A DNA stretch of 64,000 bases, from the NCBI GenBank assembly GCA_937888905.1, contig CALATA010000007.1, positions 203,959 to 267,958 of the forward strand, in the 5' to 3' direction. A program made the position numbers and the translations under genes. Below the pieces are notes generated by a model. The model saw nothing but the letters and a program-made list of their open reading frames with translations, was not told the DNA's origin and made no database searches. Below are positions 45,718-54,251 of this stretch, piece after piece; within the stretch, counting starts at the first letter, position 1; each line of letters begins with the position of its first letter. This stretch comes from Terrimonas sp937888905. GTDB taxonomy: Bacteria > Bacteroidota > Bacteroidia > Chitinophagales > Chitinophagaceae.

Positions 45718-46917
45718 ATGCTTTTTAAACGGAAAGAATTTATACAGCTCGGCTCACTGGCTACGGCCTCCATGTTATTGCCGAAATTTCTGAAGGCATT
45801 CGAAAATCCACTGGCCGTTCCTCCGGGAAACAAAGTGGTAGTGGTATTGCAACTGAGCGGTGGCAATGACGGTTTGAATACAGTGATACCGGTACGCAAC
45901 GATCTTTATTATAAGGCAAGACCGTCCCTTGGTATCCAGCGAAGCCAGGCTTTGTCACTTACGGATGAAGCCGGCTTGAATCCTGCACTTACCACCTTCA
46001 AAGAATTATACGACGAAGGAAGTTTGTCTATTATTAATAACGTGGGTTATCCCAATCCTGACCGTTCACATTTCCGCAGCATGGATATCTGGCATTCCGC
46101 CAGCCAGAGTGATCAGTACTGGCACCACGGATGGCTGGGCCGCTACCTCGACGCGCAGTGCAGTGGTTGCGACAAACCTACGCAAGCCATCGAAATAGAT
46201 GATGTATTGAGTTTGGCGTTGAAAGGAAAAGATATGAACGGTATTGCGGTAAAAGATCCGCGCCGCTTATATGGAACGGCCAATGAAAAGTTCTTCAAGG
46301 ACGTGATGAAACAACATCAATCCGGTGGAGAAGAGAAGCCGGTGGATTACCTGTACAAAACAATGGCGGAAACGCTGTCTTCAGCCGATTATATTTTCAA
46401 GCAAAGCCGTTTGCATCCTACATCCGCATCGTATCCGGGCACGGAGCTGGGCAATAGTTTTAAAACAATCGCCTCGCTCATCTTCTCGGATATCAATACA
46501 AAGGTTTATTACGTATCGTTGGGAAGTTTCGATACCCACGTAGGGCAGGACGACCGGCAGAGAAGATTATTTACCGAAATGAATGATGCGGTGAAAGCAT
46601 TTGTGAATGACCTCAAAGCCAACGGACGGTTCAACGATGTGCTGTTGTTTACCTTCTCCGAGTTTGGCCGTCGCGTAGCGCAGAATGCGAGCAACGGTAC
46701 CGACCACGGTACGGCCAACAACATGTTCCTGGTGAGTGGGGGCCTCCGCAAAAAAGGGTTGGTCAATGCCATGCCCGACCTCGCCGATCTCCAGGAGGGC
46801 GACCTGAAACACAAAGTGGATTTCAAAAGTGTGTATGCCACGATCCTCAACAAGTGGTTAAGCACCGATGATGCCGCTATTCTGGGAGCGAAGTACGAGC
46901 AGATGGATTTTGTGTGA
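45718..46917 (+). CDS. DUF1501 family protein with Tat-like N-terminus
   Basis: 399 residues. MLFKRKEFIQLGSLATASMLL resembles a Tat signal but has KRK in place of twin Arg. Core motifs LQLSGGNDGLNTVIPV, RSHFRSMDIWHSA, FDTHVGQDDRQ and FSEFGRRVAQNASNGTDHG are typical, the last a sulfatase/phosphatase-like metal motif. Partner of DUF1800 upstream. Function unknown. Closed by the two-way terminator at 47256, beyond an inverted-repeat element. Confidence 0.88.
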   Translation: MLFKRKEFIQLGSLATASMLLPKFLKAFENPLAVPPGNKVVVVLQLSGGNDGLNTVIPVRNDLYYKARPSLGIQRSQALSLTDEAGLNPALTTFKELYDEGSLSIINNVGYPNPDRSHFRSMDIWHSASQSDQYWHHGWLGRYLDAQCSGCDKPTQAIEIDDVLSLALKGKDMNGIAVKDPRRLYGTANEKFFKDVMKQHQSGGEEKPVDYLYKTMAETLSSADYIFKQSRLHPTSASYPGTELGNSFKTIASLIFSDINTKVYYVSLGSFDTHVGQDDRQRRLFTEMNDAVKAFVNDLKANGRFNDVLLFTFSEFGRRVAQNASNGTDHGTANNMFLVSGGLRKKGLVNAMPDLADLQEGDLKHKVDFKSVYATILNKWLSTDDAAILGAKYEQMDFV

Positions 46918-46942
46918 GGTTTAAACAGCCGGTTGTAGTGCT

Positions 46943-47220
46943 GCCATTGTTGGTGTACTCACCACAACTGTTCGGAAGATTTCAAAACCTGTCATTCCGA
47001 CATCACGCCAGGGTTGGTCTCCAGACCAACGGACTTGCTCAGCCCTGAGTTATGTACGAAGTTGACCTTACCTATCAAAGAAACCTGCCTCTTGCTTGTT
47101 GGTCGGAGACCAACAAGGGGCGCCAACTCATACCTCAAGCCGGCCTTTACGTTTAAAAATGAAAAGCGACTCTTGGGCATAAACGTTCCGAACAGTTGTG
47201 GTGAGGACACCAACAATGAC
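46943..47220. repeat. Inverted-repeat element with internal hairpins (REP/MITE-like)
   Basis: 35-nt termini at 46943-46977 and 47186-47220 are reverse complements with 33/35 matches. The 208-nt interior holds two perfect hairpins: GTTGGTCT/AGACCAAC (47013-47030) and CTTGTTGGTC/GACCAACAAG (47095-47117, GGA loop). The termini carry a related GTTGGTG/CACC motif. No coding capacity. It lies between the convergent DUF1501 gene and a lipoprotein gene. Confidence 0.85.
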
Positions 47221-47255
47221 TGGTTATAAAAACGGCTATCTGAAAAAATGAGTAT

Positions 47256-47293
47256 AAAAATAGCCGGACCCGCAACGGGGTCCGGCTATTTTT
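47256..47293. terminator. Two-way terminator
   Basis: AAAAATAGCCGGACCC (47256-47271) pairs with GGGTCCGGCTATTTTT (47278-47293). It can serve the DUF1501 gene on + and the lipoprotein gene on -. Confidence 0.92.
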
Positions 47294-47314
47294 ATTTATT
47301 CAAAGGATAGAAGA

Positions 47315-47818
47315 TCAGGGTTGGAGCGTGCCGACAGAAGGAAGATTATATAGCTGTCCGTTGACGCGGAAAGATGTCAGGCTTGTGTTCGCACAGTTAT
47401 TCTTTTGCATGGAAGGTTTGCAATATTTCATTTCTTCCTGCTTATCTGTCATCTGATCAATTTGCCAGCGCGCACCGGCGGCAGGTATTTCCACTACATA
47501 ATCATAACGTGATTGCAGGAAAGGTTCACCACTGGTTAAGGAAATGGATAATTCCTGGCGGTCGTGGCCCGGATCAACCAGCGAAAGCTTATCGGGGTTA
47601 AATGCAACTGAATCTATCAGTGCGGCCCTTGAAAATTGCTGATCTTTCTGATATTTTTTCCTGATCAGCAGGGTCACTTCTTCTTTTTGAATATCTGTTA
47701 CGAAAATGCTGTACTGCGTGTATGGACCGCAGGAGATCATTTTACAACAGTCTATACAGGAGCCGCCTGCTGTGGCAATAAAGAACAGGAGGAAGGCGGA
47801 TGGTAAGAGCTTTTTCAT
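47315..47818 (-). CDS. Small Cys-rich lipoprotein, unknown
   Basis: 167 residues. Lipobox GGSC (Cys21) directly followed by IDCCKMISC. The mature part is beta-rich and hydrophilic, with a second Cys-containing stretch near the end (KYCKPSMQKNNCANTS). No family recognised. It lies 21 nt after the next lipoprotein gene on the same strand, so probably co-transcribed. Confidence 0.7.
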   Translation of the reverse strand: MKKLLPSAFLLFFIATAGGSCIDCCKMISCGPYTQYSIFVTDIQKEEVTLLIRKKYQKDQQFSRAALIDSVAFNPDKLSLVDPGHDRQELSISLTSGEPFLQSRYDYVVEIPAAGARWQIDQMTDKQEEMKYCKPSMQKNNCANTSLTSFRVNGQLYNLPSVGTLQP

Positions 47819-47839
47819 TGATGATAATTAATTGTTTGT

Positions 47840-48283
47840 TTACTGAAATCCATAAGCCATAGCGATGTTGAGGCGCCCCGGGTCGGAAAATGTTTCTGTT
47901 TTTACCACAGATCCATTTACCAGGATTTCCAGTTTCAAAGCGAAGGCAGGTGTTGCTGAGCCTGAATTGTTGTGAAAAGCTGCAATCCTGATTACTTCAC
48001 CAAGGGTTACGCTCTTGCGGACGGTTTGGCTGAAGGGTAATGTGACATTGGTGAGATTGGTAATGCCGCCTGTCTCGTTGTTGTAACTGGCGTCGTTGAT
48101 CACTGTTACATTTCCTGTGGTGCAGGTGATCTTGTAGGTAATGTCTACCGTACGCGGATAACTGTTGCCTGAGCCTCCACCGTCTTTCTTGCAAGATGAA
48201 AATACAAGTACCGCTAAAACGATCAGCAGGCTGCCAACATAACCAGTAGCCATGCGGTTGGGAAAAAATGAAGTCTTTGTCAT
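47840..48283 (-). CDS. Small lipoprotein, MmpS-like beta-fold
   Basis: 147 residues. Lipobox FSSC (Cys31), Gly/Ser linker, then VDITYKITCTTGNVTVIND and later VNGSVVKTETFSDPG. The layout resembles the Ig-like MmpS-type domain common in small Bacteroidota lipoproteins. Role unknown. First gene of a two-gene leftward unit. Confidence 0.65.
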   Translation of the reverse strand: MTKTSFFPNRMATGYVGSLLIVLAVLVFSSCKKDGGGSGNSYPRTVDITYKITCTTGNVTVINDASYNNETGGITNLTNVTLPFSQTVRKSVTLGEVIRIAAFHNNSGSATPAFALKLEILVNGSVVKTETFSDPGRLNIAMAYGFQ

Positions 48284-48467
48284 TGGTGTTTTTTGTTTTG
48301 TTCAATTAACCAGACATCCAATTTGATACCCTCGTTTGCTGCTCTGTGTGTTGTTTGTAGGTTGAAATCGGCCTTCTGTTTAGGTCACCGGACGGTAAAA
48401 ACGGCAGTAAGCTGTCGTTGGTATACTTACAGGTGTTGCTGGTTTGTAAATAATGGATTCCTGCTGA

Positions 48468-48497
48468 CAAAAAAAGCCGCCCGGTGAGGGCGGCTTT
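48468..48497 (-). terminator. Terminator of the OPT transporter gene
   Basis: AAAGCCGCCC/GGGCGGCTTT with GGTGA loop; the A-run on the left is the T-run on the minus strand. The DNA between it and 48284 shows nothing recognisable except space for the lipoprotein promoter. Confidence 0.85.
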
Positions 48498-48517
48498 GAT
48501 AAGATGAACTGCGTGAA

Positions 48518-50575
48518 TTAATTTTTCGCTCTGCTGCTTGCCAGCTTAAACAGGATAAAACCCATGAGTGCGAAGAATGCGACGCCGAGGAGTTTATAAC
48601 CATCTTCTCCTAAGGCGCTCTGCAAGCCGGCTTTGGTGCTTACCGATTCAAGCCTTTTGAGAATATTATCATTGGAAAGCATAAACGCCACAATTACGCC
48701 AGCCAGTGCACCGCCAGCTACGAGACCTGTTGCAAACAAGCTGCCTTTGCCTAGTTCTTCTTCCTCGGCATTCAAATGAACTTGTTTCTTTTTGTTTCTC
48801 CAATCTACCAATCCCCTGATGCCAGCACCGATAAAAATCGGAAGGGTGGTGGCAAGGGGAAGATAAATGCCAATGGCAAAACTCAAAGCCTTAATTCCAC
48901 ATAGCTCGATTACAATGGCAATAAACACACCCACAAGTACCAGTTGCCATTGAAGCTGGCCGGTTTGTATACCTGTTATTATTGTAGCCATTAAAGTACC
49001 CTGTGGGGCAGAAAACTTTTCAGTGCCGATGCTATGGGCAATGCCTTGAGCGACCATTTCTGGAGTAGGTTGATCTAATACCTGAATTGTTGCCCCGATG
49101 GCGACAGATGAAACAATCGCTCCAATGAACAGGGCGATCTGTTGATATTTTGGTGTGGCGCCGACAAGGTAGCCTGTCTTCAGATCCTGAGAGGTTGCTC
49201 CGGCATTAGCCGCTGCAATAGAGATCATACCACCCACCACCAGTGCCATGGGTTCGTAGATATGGCCTGTCCAGCCAACCGCCAGAAAAATCAGGCAGGT
49301 GCCCATCAAAGTAGCAATGGTCATTCCGCTGATAGGACTGTTGGATGAGCCGATTAACCCTACAATGCGCGAAGCAACCGTAACGAAGAATGCACCGAAA
49401 ATAATGATTAGTACGCCCAACAGAAGTTTGGCGCCAATAGAAGTTCCAGGAATGAGCGTATTAGGTAGAAATGCAATGAGTAATATGAGTGCTATACTGC
49501 CAATTCCCACTACGCGGAGAGATAGATCCCGATCGGTGCGAGGTACTTCTTCGACTGGCACATTTTCGGTCAAATCTTTTTTCTTCAATGAACTAATGCT
49601 GCTTTTGAAGGAGGAGACGATAGTGGGAATGGTTTTGATTAGTGTAATAAAGCCACCCGCAGCTACGGCTCCCGCGCCAATCAGCCGAACGTAAGCACTA
49701 TAGATAGCGCCAGACCAGTCATCGAATTGACCGGTAGCCGGATTCCATCCTGATGAACCTCCGGCCTGATTGACGTCTTTCAATAAATTCAACTTAACCA
49801 ATTGCGCAGCTACCACATGTCCATCGACCAAAGAGGCGAGTAAAGGAATGAGACAAAGCCAGCTCAATACACCACCCGCTACCAGCACGCCGCCGATCTT
49901 TGGGCCAATGATATAACCTACACCCATGTATTCGGGAGTGATCTCACCACTGACACGCGCGGAAGGGAAAAACTTGTTGGCTTGCCTGGTAACATAGTCG
50001 GGTGTTTCTGCAATCACATGAAAGATCTTTTGCAGGATGGCATAAAGAAACGCGAAGCCCAATCCCATGAAGGCGGTCTTGGCAAAGTCGCCACCCCGTT
50101 CGCCGGCTTTCAATACAGAAGCACAGGCCGTGCCTTCGGGATAAGGTAATGTCGCATGTTCTTTTACGATCAGCGAACGCCGCAGCGGGATCATCATCAA
50201 TGTGCCGAGGAAACCACCGCAGATAGCGAGGATCAATATCGTGAAGTAATTAAAATAACTGCTGCTGTCGGCACTGCTGAGAAACAGAAAACCCGGCAGG
50301 GTGAATACCACCCCCGCCGCAATACTTTCACCTGCAGAACCCGTGGTCTGGATGATGTTATTTTCCAGGATGGTGGTCTTCAGGAATTTTCTTCCCAGCG
50401 TAATAGCGATCACGGCAATAGGAATGGAGGCCGATACGGTAAGACCCGCTTTAAGCGCCAGGTATACCGTGGCCGCGCCAAAGATGATACCGAAAATGGC
50501 ACCGGTGATTACCGACTTCAGCGTAAACTCGGCCATTTTTGTTTCCGGCGCTACGAATGGTTTGAACTGATCCAT
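48518..50575 (-). CDS. OPT family oligopeptide transporter
   Basis: 685 residues, about 14-16 membrane helices. Family signatures: SVITGAIFGIIFGAATVYLAL at the N-terminus, NNIIQTTGSAGESIAAGVVF near 73, GTLMMIPLRRSLI and ATLPYPEGTACA. Takes up oligopeptides (or metal-siderophore-like ligands in some members) with protons. It forms a block with two POT transporters on the same strand. Confidence 0.93.
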   Translation of the reverse strand: MDQFKPFVAPETKMAEFTLKSVITGAIFGIIFGAATVYLALKAGLTVSASIPIAVIAITLGRKFLKTTILENNIIQTTGSAGESIAAGVVFTLPGFLFLSSADSSSYFNYFTILILAICGGFLGTLMMIPLRRSLIVKEHATLPYPEGTACASVLKAGERGGDFAKTAFMGLGFAFLYAILQKIFHVIAETPDYVTRQANKFFPSARVSGEITPEYMGVGYIIGPKIGGVLVAGGVLSWLCLIPLLASLVDGHVVAAQLVKLNLLKDVNQAGGSSGWNPATGQFDDWSGAIYSAYVRLIGAGAVAAGGFITLIKTIPTIVSSFKSSISSLKKKDLTENVPVEEVPRTDRDLSLRVVGIGSIALILLIAFLPNTLIPGTSIGAKLLLGVLIIIFGAFFVTVASRIVGLIGSSNSPISGMTIATLMGTCLIFLAVGWTGHIYEPMALVVGGMISIAAANAGATSQDLKTGYLVGATPKYQQIALFIGAIVSSVAIGATIQVLDQPTPEMVAQGIAHSIGTEKFSAPQGTLMATIITGIQTGQLQWQLVLVGVFIAIVIELCGIKALSFAIGIYLPLATTLPIFIGAGIRGLVDWRNKKKQVHLNAEEEELGKGSLFATGLVAGGALAGVIVAFMLSNDNILKRLESVSTKAGLQSALGEDGYKLLGVAFFALMGFILFKLASSRAKN

Positions 50576-50579
50576 ATTA

Positions 50580-50625
50580 ATTCAAAATTAAAAAGTCAAA
50601 ATTCAAAAGGTGGTCAATCGTGAAT
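50580..50625. repeat. Repeat island F: two heptamer types
   Basis: 50580-50607: four heptamers (ATTCAAA and variants). 50612-50625: GGTCAAT CGTGAAT, the reverse of the ATTSACS type. Sits just upstream of the OPT start codon, between OPT and POT. Confidence 0.75.
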
Positions 50626-50695
50626 GGCTGTTTTATTTACACATTTTCACATTCCGAAATTCTGTCACTAACTTGAAACACGTGAATCATCTGCT

Positions 50696-52336
50696 CTAAT
50701 TAACTCCTTTCTCTCTCATCACCCTGTTAAGCCAGCGCAACAACACAAACAGGAACACCGCCGCTGCAAACAGCAATGCGAAGTTTAACCAGAAATAATC
50801 AGCTTTGTTATCGTAGGTATCCCACTGGCTGGCGAGAATGCCACTTAATTTATTGCCGATAGAAGTGGAAAGGAACCAGCCACCCATCATCAACGAGGTG
50901 ATGCGTACCGGGCTTAGTTTTGATACCAGTGATAGTCCCATCGGGCTGAGGAATAGTTCACCGATGGTTACCACTCCGTAGGTACCCATCAGCCACAGCA
51001 TACTTACTTTGTGTTCGCCGTTGTTGCCTGCATACACGGCGCCGATCATCACCAATACACTTAAGGCGGATATTAACAAGCCCAGGGCAATCTTAGTGGG
51101 AGTGGAAGGCTCTTTACCACGCCGCCGGAGCCAGGTAAACAGGGCCACCACCAATGGCGTGAGCACAATTACCCAGAAGGGATTGATCGACTGGCTGAGA
51201 CTGGGCACCCATGTTTTAACGGCCTCACCCTCCTGCACCGGGTCTTTCTGAAAGTTCATGTTCTTGAAGTAAGGCGGATAGTCAACGCCGGTCACTTCCT
51301 TGCCGTCTTGTTTTATTTTACGGAACTGGTTATCCAATAGTGTCACGGAATCTTTTTTATAAAACACGACCTCCGTCTGGCGCAGGGCTGACAATACATC
51401 ACCGCCCGTGCCCGATACGTGACGTTCGGTATAACGGCTGGCCCAGGTGTTGAGTGCTGATCCGTTTTGTTTGAAGATGGCCCAGAAGAGAATAACCACG
51501 GCAAATATGGCCAGCATGGCACTCATCGCAGGTTTTTCTTCTTTACTGCTGCGCATTAATAAGGCTGCGTAGAAAAATATGACAGGGATACAGGCAAAGA
51601 TGAAGGCGTCGGTACTATTGCTGTCGAAGATATAACCGTCGCCTTTGATAAACCAACCGATCACGCCAAAGATGAGTGAGGGCAGGATAACCAGCGCCAT
51701 GATCTTCCACAGCGACATGTCGCCTGGCTGCATGGGTTTGCGTACATCGTATTCTTTATAATGACGGGTGCCACCCACAAATGTGAGCACGCCAATGAAC
51801 ATACCAATACCTGCGGCAATGAATGCCGCCCCCCAGCCAATTGTGGTATAAAGCGCTGCACCAAAGAAGTTGCACACGAAGGCGCCGATGTTGATGCCCA
51901 TGTAGAAGATGTTGTATCCTTCGTCTTTCCGTTCTTTATAAGCCGGTGTGGAGTAAACGTTGCCCAGCAGCGTAGAGATATTGGGTTTGAAAAAACCATT
52001 GCCGACGATTACCAATGTCATCGATACATACAACATGGTAAGGTCGTGTATAGCCATGAGGCAATAACCTGCGCCCATCAGCAAACCACCGAGAATAATG
52101 GATCTGCGATAGCCCAGGTACCGGTCTGCAATAAGACCACCTAGGAAGGGGGTGAAGAACACGAGCGCGATAAATGTTCCGTAAAGACTGGATGCATCCT
52201 TTTCATCCATATTAAAACCTTCGGCTTTGTCTTTGAGATAGAAAGTGAAGATGCCGATCATCAGGTAGTAGCCAAATCGTTCCCACATTTCAGAGAAGAA
52301 AAGGAATGGCAGTGCTTTGGGATGTTTCTTCCACAT
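50696..52336 (-). CDS. POT family proton-dependent peptide transporter
   Basis: 546 residues, 14 helices predicted. POT motif ExxERFxYY is present as SEMWERFGYYLMIG, then FLGGLIADRYLGYRRSI and FFKPNISTLLGNVY. A large loop (about 290-370) is more polar than usual. Imports di/tripeptides. A paralogue lies upstream at 52441, separated by a terminator. Confidence 0.93.
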   Translation of the reverse strand: MWKKHPKALPFLFFSEMWERFGYYLMIGIFTFYLKDKAEGFNMDEKDASSLYGTFIALVFFTPFLGGLIADRYLGYRRSIILGGLLMGAGYCLMAIHDLTMLYVSMTLVIVGNGFFKPNISTLLGNVYSTPAYKERKDEGYNIFYMGINIGAFVCNFFGAALYTTIGWGAAFIAAGIGMFIGVLTFVGGTRHYKEYDVRKPMQPGDMSLWKIMALVILPSLIFGVIGWFIKGDGYIFDSNSTDAFIFACIPVIFFYAALLMRSSKEEKPAMSAMLAIFAVVILFWAIFKQNGSALNTWASRYTERHVSGTGGDVLSALRQTEVVFYKKDSVTLLDNQFRKIKQDGKEVTGVDYPPYFKNMNFQKDPVQEGEAVKTWVPSLSQSINPFWVIVLTPLVVALFTWLRRRGKEPSTPTKIALGLLISALSVLVMIGAVYAGNNGEHKVSMLWLMGTYGVVTIGELFLSPMGLSLVSKLSPVRITSLMMGGWFLSTSIGNKLSGILASQWDTYDNKADYFWLNFALLFAAAVFLFVLLRWLNRVMREKGVN

Positions 52337-52394
52337 GCGTTCAAATGCTTTAAGGCCGGAAGATAGGAAAACTTATGCGAGTAGGATAGAAATG

Positions 52395-52421
52395 AAAAAA
52401 GCCGCCCGGAGGCGGCTTTTT
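52395..52421 (-). terminator. Terminator between the two POT genes
   Basis: AAAAAGCCGCC/GGCGGCTTTTT with CGGA loop; the A-run on the left gives the T-run on the minus strand. Confidence 0.9.
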
Positions 52422-52440
52422 CTATGAAAAACAAAATCTG

Positions 52441-54099
52441 TTATGCTGAACCGGTTCTTTCTTTTACGATGGCATTCAGCGATTTCAACTTCGCGAAAAT
52501 CCAGATGCCTCCGATGAATGCTGCTACGGCAATGATGCCAAAGAAGATTCTTTTATCGGTGAAGGAATCCCATGAACTCGCCATTACACCGGCTACTTTA
52601 CCACCAAGCGATGTGGAAAGAAACCATCCGCCCATCATCAACGCCGTTAAGCGTGGCGGAGATAGTTTAGAAACAAACGACAGGCCGATCGGACTCAGGA
52701 ACACTTCGCTGATCGTGAAAATGAAGTAGGTCAGGAACAACCAGTACGCCGCCGTTTTGTGTGTATAAATGGAAGGAACAGACATTACCGCCAATACCAT
52801 GGCCAATGCCGACAAGCCTGAGATAAACAAAGCCAGTCCGAACTTGGAGGCCGTAGTCGGTTCTTTGCCTCTTCTGCGCAGCCACGCCAGCAGGCCTACG
52901 AGTATGGGGGTAAGTACAATAATGAAGAATGGGTTGATCGATTGGAACAATTCCGCGTTTACCGTTTTGATTTGCTGACCTTCGGCCGGCCATTGTTCTT
53001 TGGGTAAATTGTTGAGATAAGGATCAGGTCCTAACGTATTGATCACTTTGCCGCTGTCATCGCGGACGGCACGCATGTACTCATCAATTTTCGGAACTTC
53101 CCGTGGTGTGGCATCCACTGATTGTAACATGTCGATGCTTTCAGCAGACGACTGGATAGAAGCCGGGATCTGCCGGTCGGTATATGTTTCCGCCCAGATG
53201 GTCAGTCCCGTCGAGTTCTGGTTGTAGATGGTCCAGAAGATGATGGAAATGGCAAATACGAATAACAAAGCGCCGATGGCTTTTTTGTCGGAGCCTATTG
53301 ATTTTCTCCAGATGCCTACATAGAATGCTACTACCGGAATACAGGCGAAAATGAACGCGTCATTTGAATCGGAGCCGAAGATGTTACCGGGAAGAAACCA
53401 TCCTATAACCGCAGCAATGATAGCGGGAAGGAATACATACATGAAGATCTTCGACATCGGCATGTCTTCTTTCTGCATCGGCTTTCTGATATCGGCTTCC
53501 TTTACGTGTTTCAGTTGCGTTGCCAGCCAGATGAGCCCGAATGTGAGGCCTACACCGGCTGCAGCAAATGCATAACCCCAGCCATATTTATTTCTCAGGT
53601 AAGCTGCAGCAAAGTTGCAGAACAGGGCACCAATGTTAATGCCCATATAAAAAATGTTATAAGCAGAGTCTTTAAGTGGCTTCAGTTCTTCCTTGTTATA
53701 AATATTACCCAGCAAGGTGGAAATATTGGGTTTGAAGAAACCGTTACCTACTATAATAAGTGAAAGAGCTACATAAAGCGCGGTATCGCCCGGTAACGCC
53801 AGGCAGAAATAACCCGCAGCCATCAACGCACCCCCGATAAAAATTGACTTGATATAACCCAGATAGCGGTCAGCAATCAGGCCTCCGATAAAAGGCGTGA
53901 GGTACACCAATGCGATAAATGTTCCCACCACATCGGCGCCCATCTTGTTATCAAAACCCATTCCCCCGGTGCGGGTGTCTGTCAGATAAAGAAAAAGGAT
54001 ACCAACCATAAGATAGTATCCAAATCGTTCCCACATTTCTGTGATAAATAACACGAACAGCGCGCGCGGATGTTTGCCTGTCTTCAGCGGTTCATTCAT
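52441..54099 (-). CDS. POT family proton-dependent peptide transporter (second)
   Basis: 552 residues. TEMWERFGYYLMVG, FIGGLIADRYLGYIKSI and FFKPNISTLLGNIY align with the neighbour at 50696, so the two are old tandem paralogues. A polar loop (about 295-375) differs most between them. Di/tripeptide uptake. Divergent from purD. Confidence 0.93.
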   Translation of the reverse strand: MNEPLKTGKHPRALFVLFITEMWERFGYYLMVGILFLYLTDTRTGGMGFDNKMGADVVGTFIALVYLTPFIGGLIADRYLGYIKSIFIGGALMAAGYFCLALPGDTALYVALSLIIVGNGFFKPNISTLLGNIYNKEELKPLKDSAYNIFYMGINIGALFCNFAAAYLRNKYGWGYAFAAAGVGLTFGLIWLATQLKHVKEADIRKPMQKEDMPMSKIFMYVFLPAIIAAVIGWFLPGNIFGSDSNDAFIFACIPVVAFYVGIWRKSIGSDKKAIGALLFVFAISIIFWTIYNQNSTGLTIWAETYTDRQIPASIQSSAESIDMLQSVDATPREVPKIDEYMRAVRDDSGKVINTLGPDPYLNNLPKEQWPAEGQQIKTVNAELFQSINPFFIIVLTPILVGLLAWLRRRGKEPTTASKFGLALFISGLSALAMVLAVMSVPSIYTHKTAAYWLFLTYFIFTISEVFLSPIGLSFVSKLSPPRLTALMMGGWFLSTSLGGKVAGVMASSWDSFTDKRIFFGIIAVAAFIGGIWIFAKLKSLNAIVKERTGSA

Positions 54100-54251
54100 A
54101 CAGTGTTGTTTTTATAAATTGTTTGCTTCGGTATTAATGAAGCAACCAAAATACAGAAAATTGATCAACCCCAAATAATTAATGTTTGTTTTGATAAAGC
54201 TTCCGATATTCGCAGGGCTTAGTCCCAATAATCCTTTTATTTCTTTATTTC

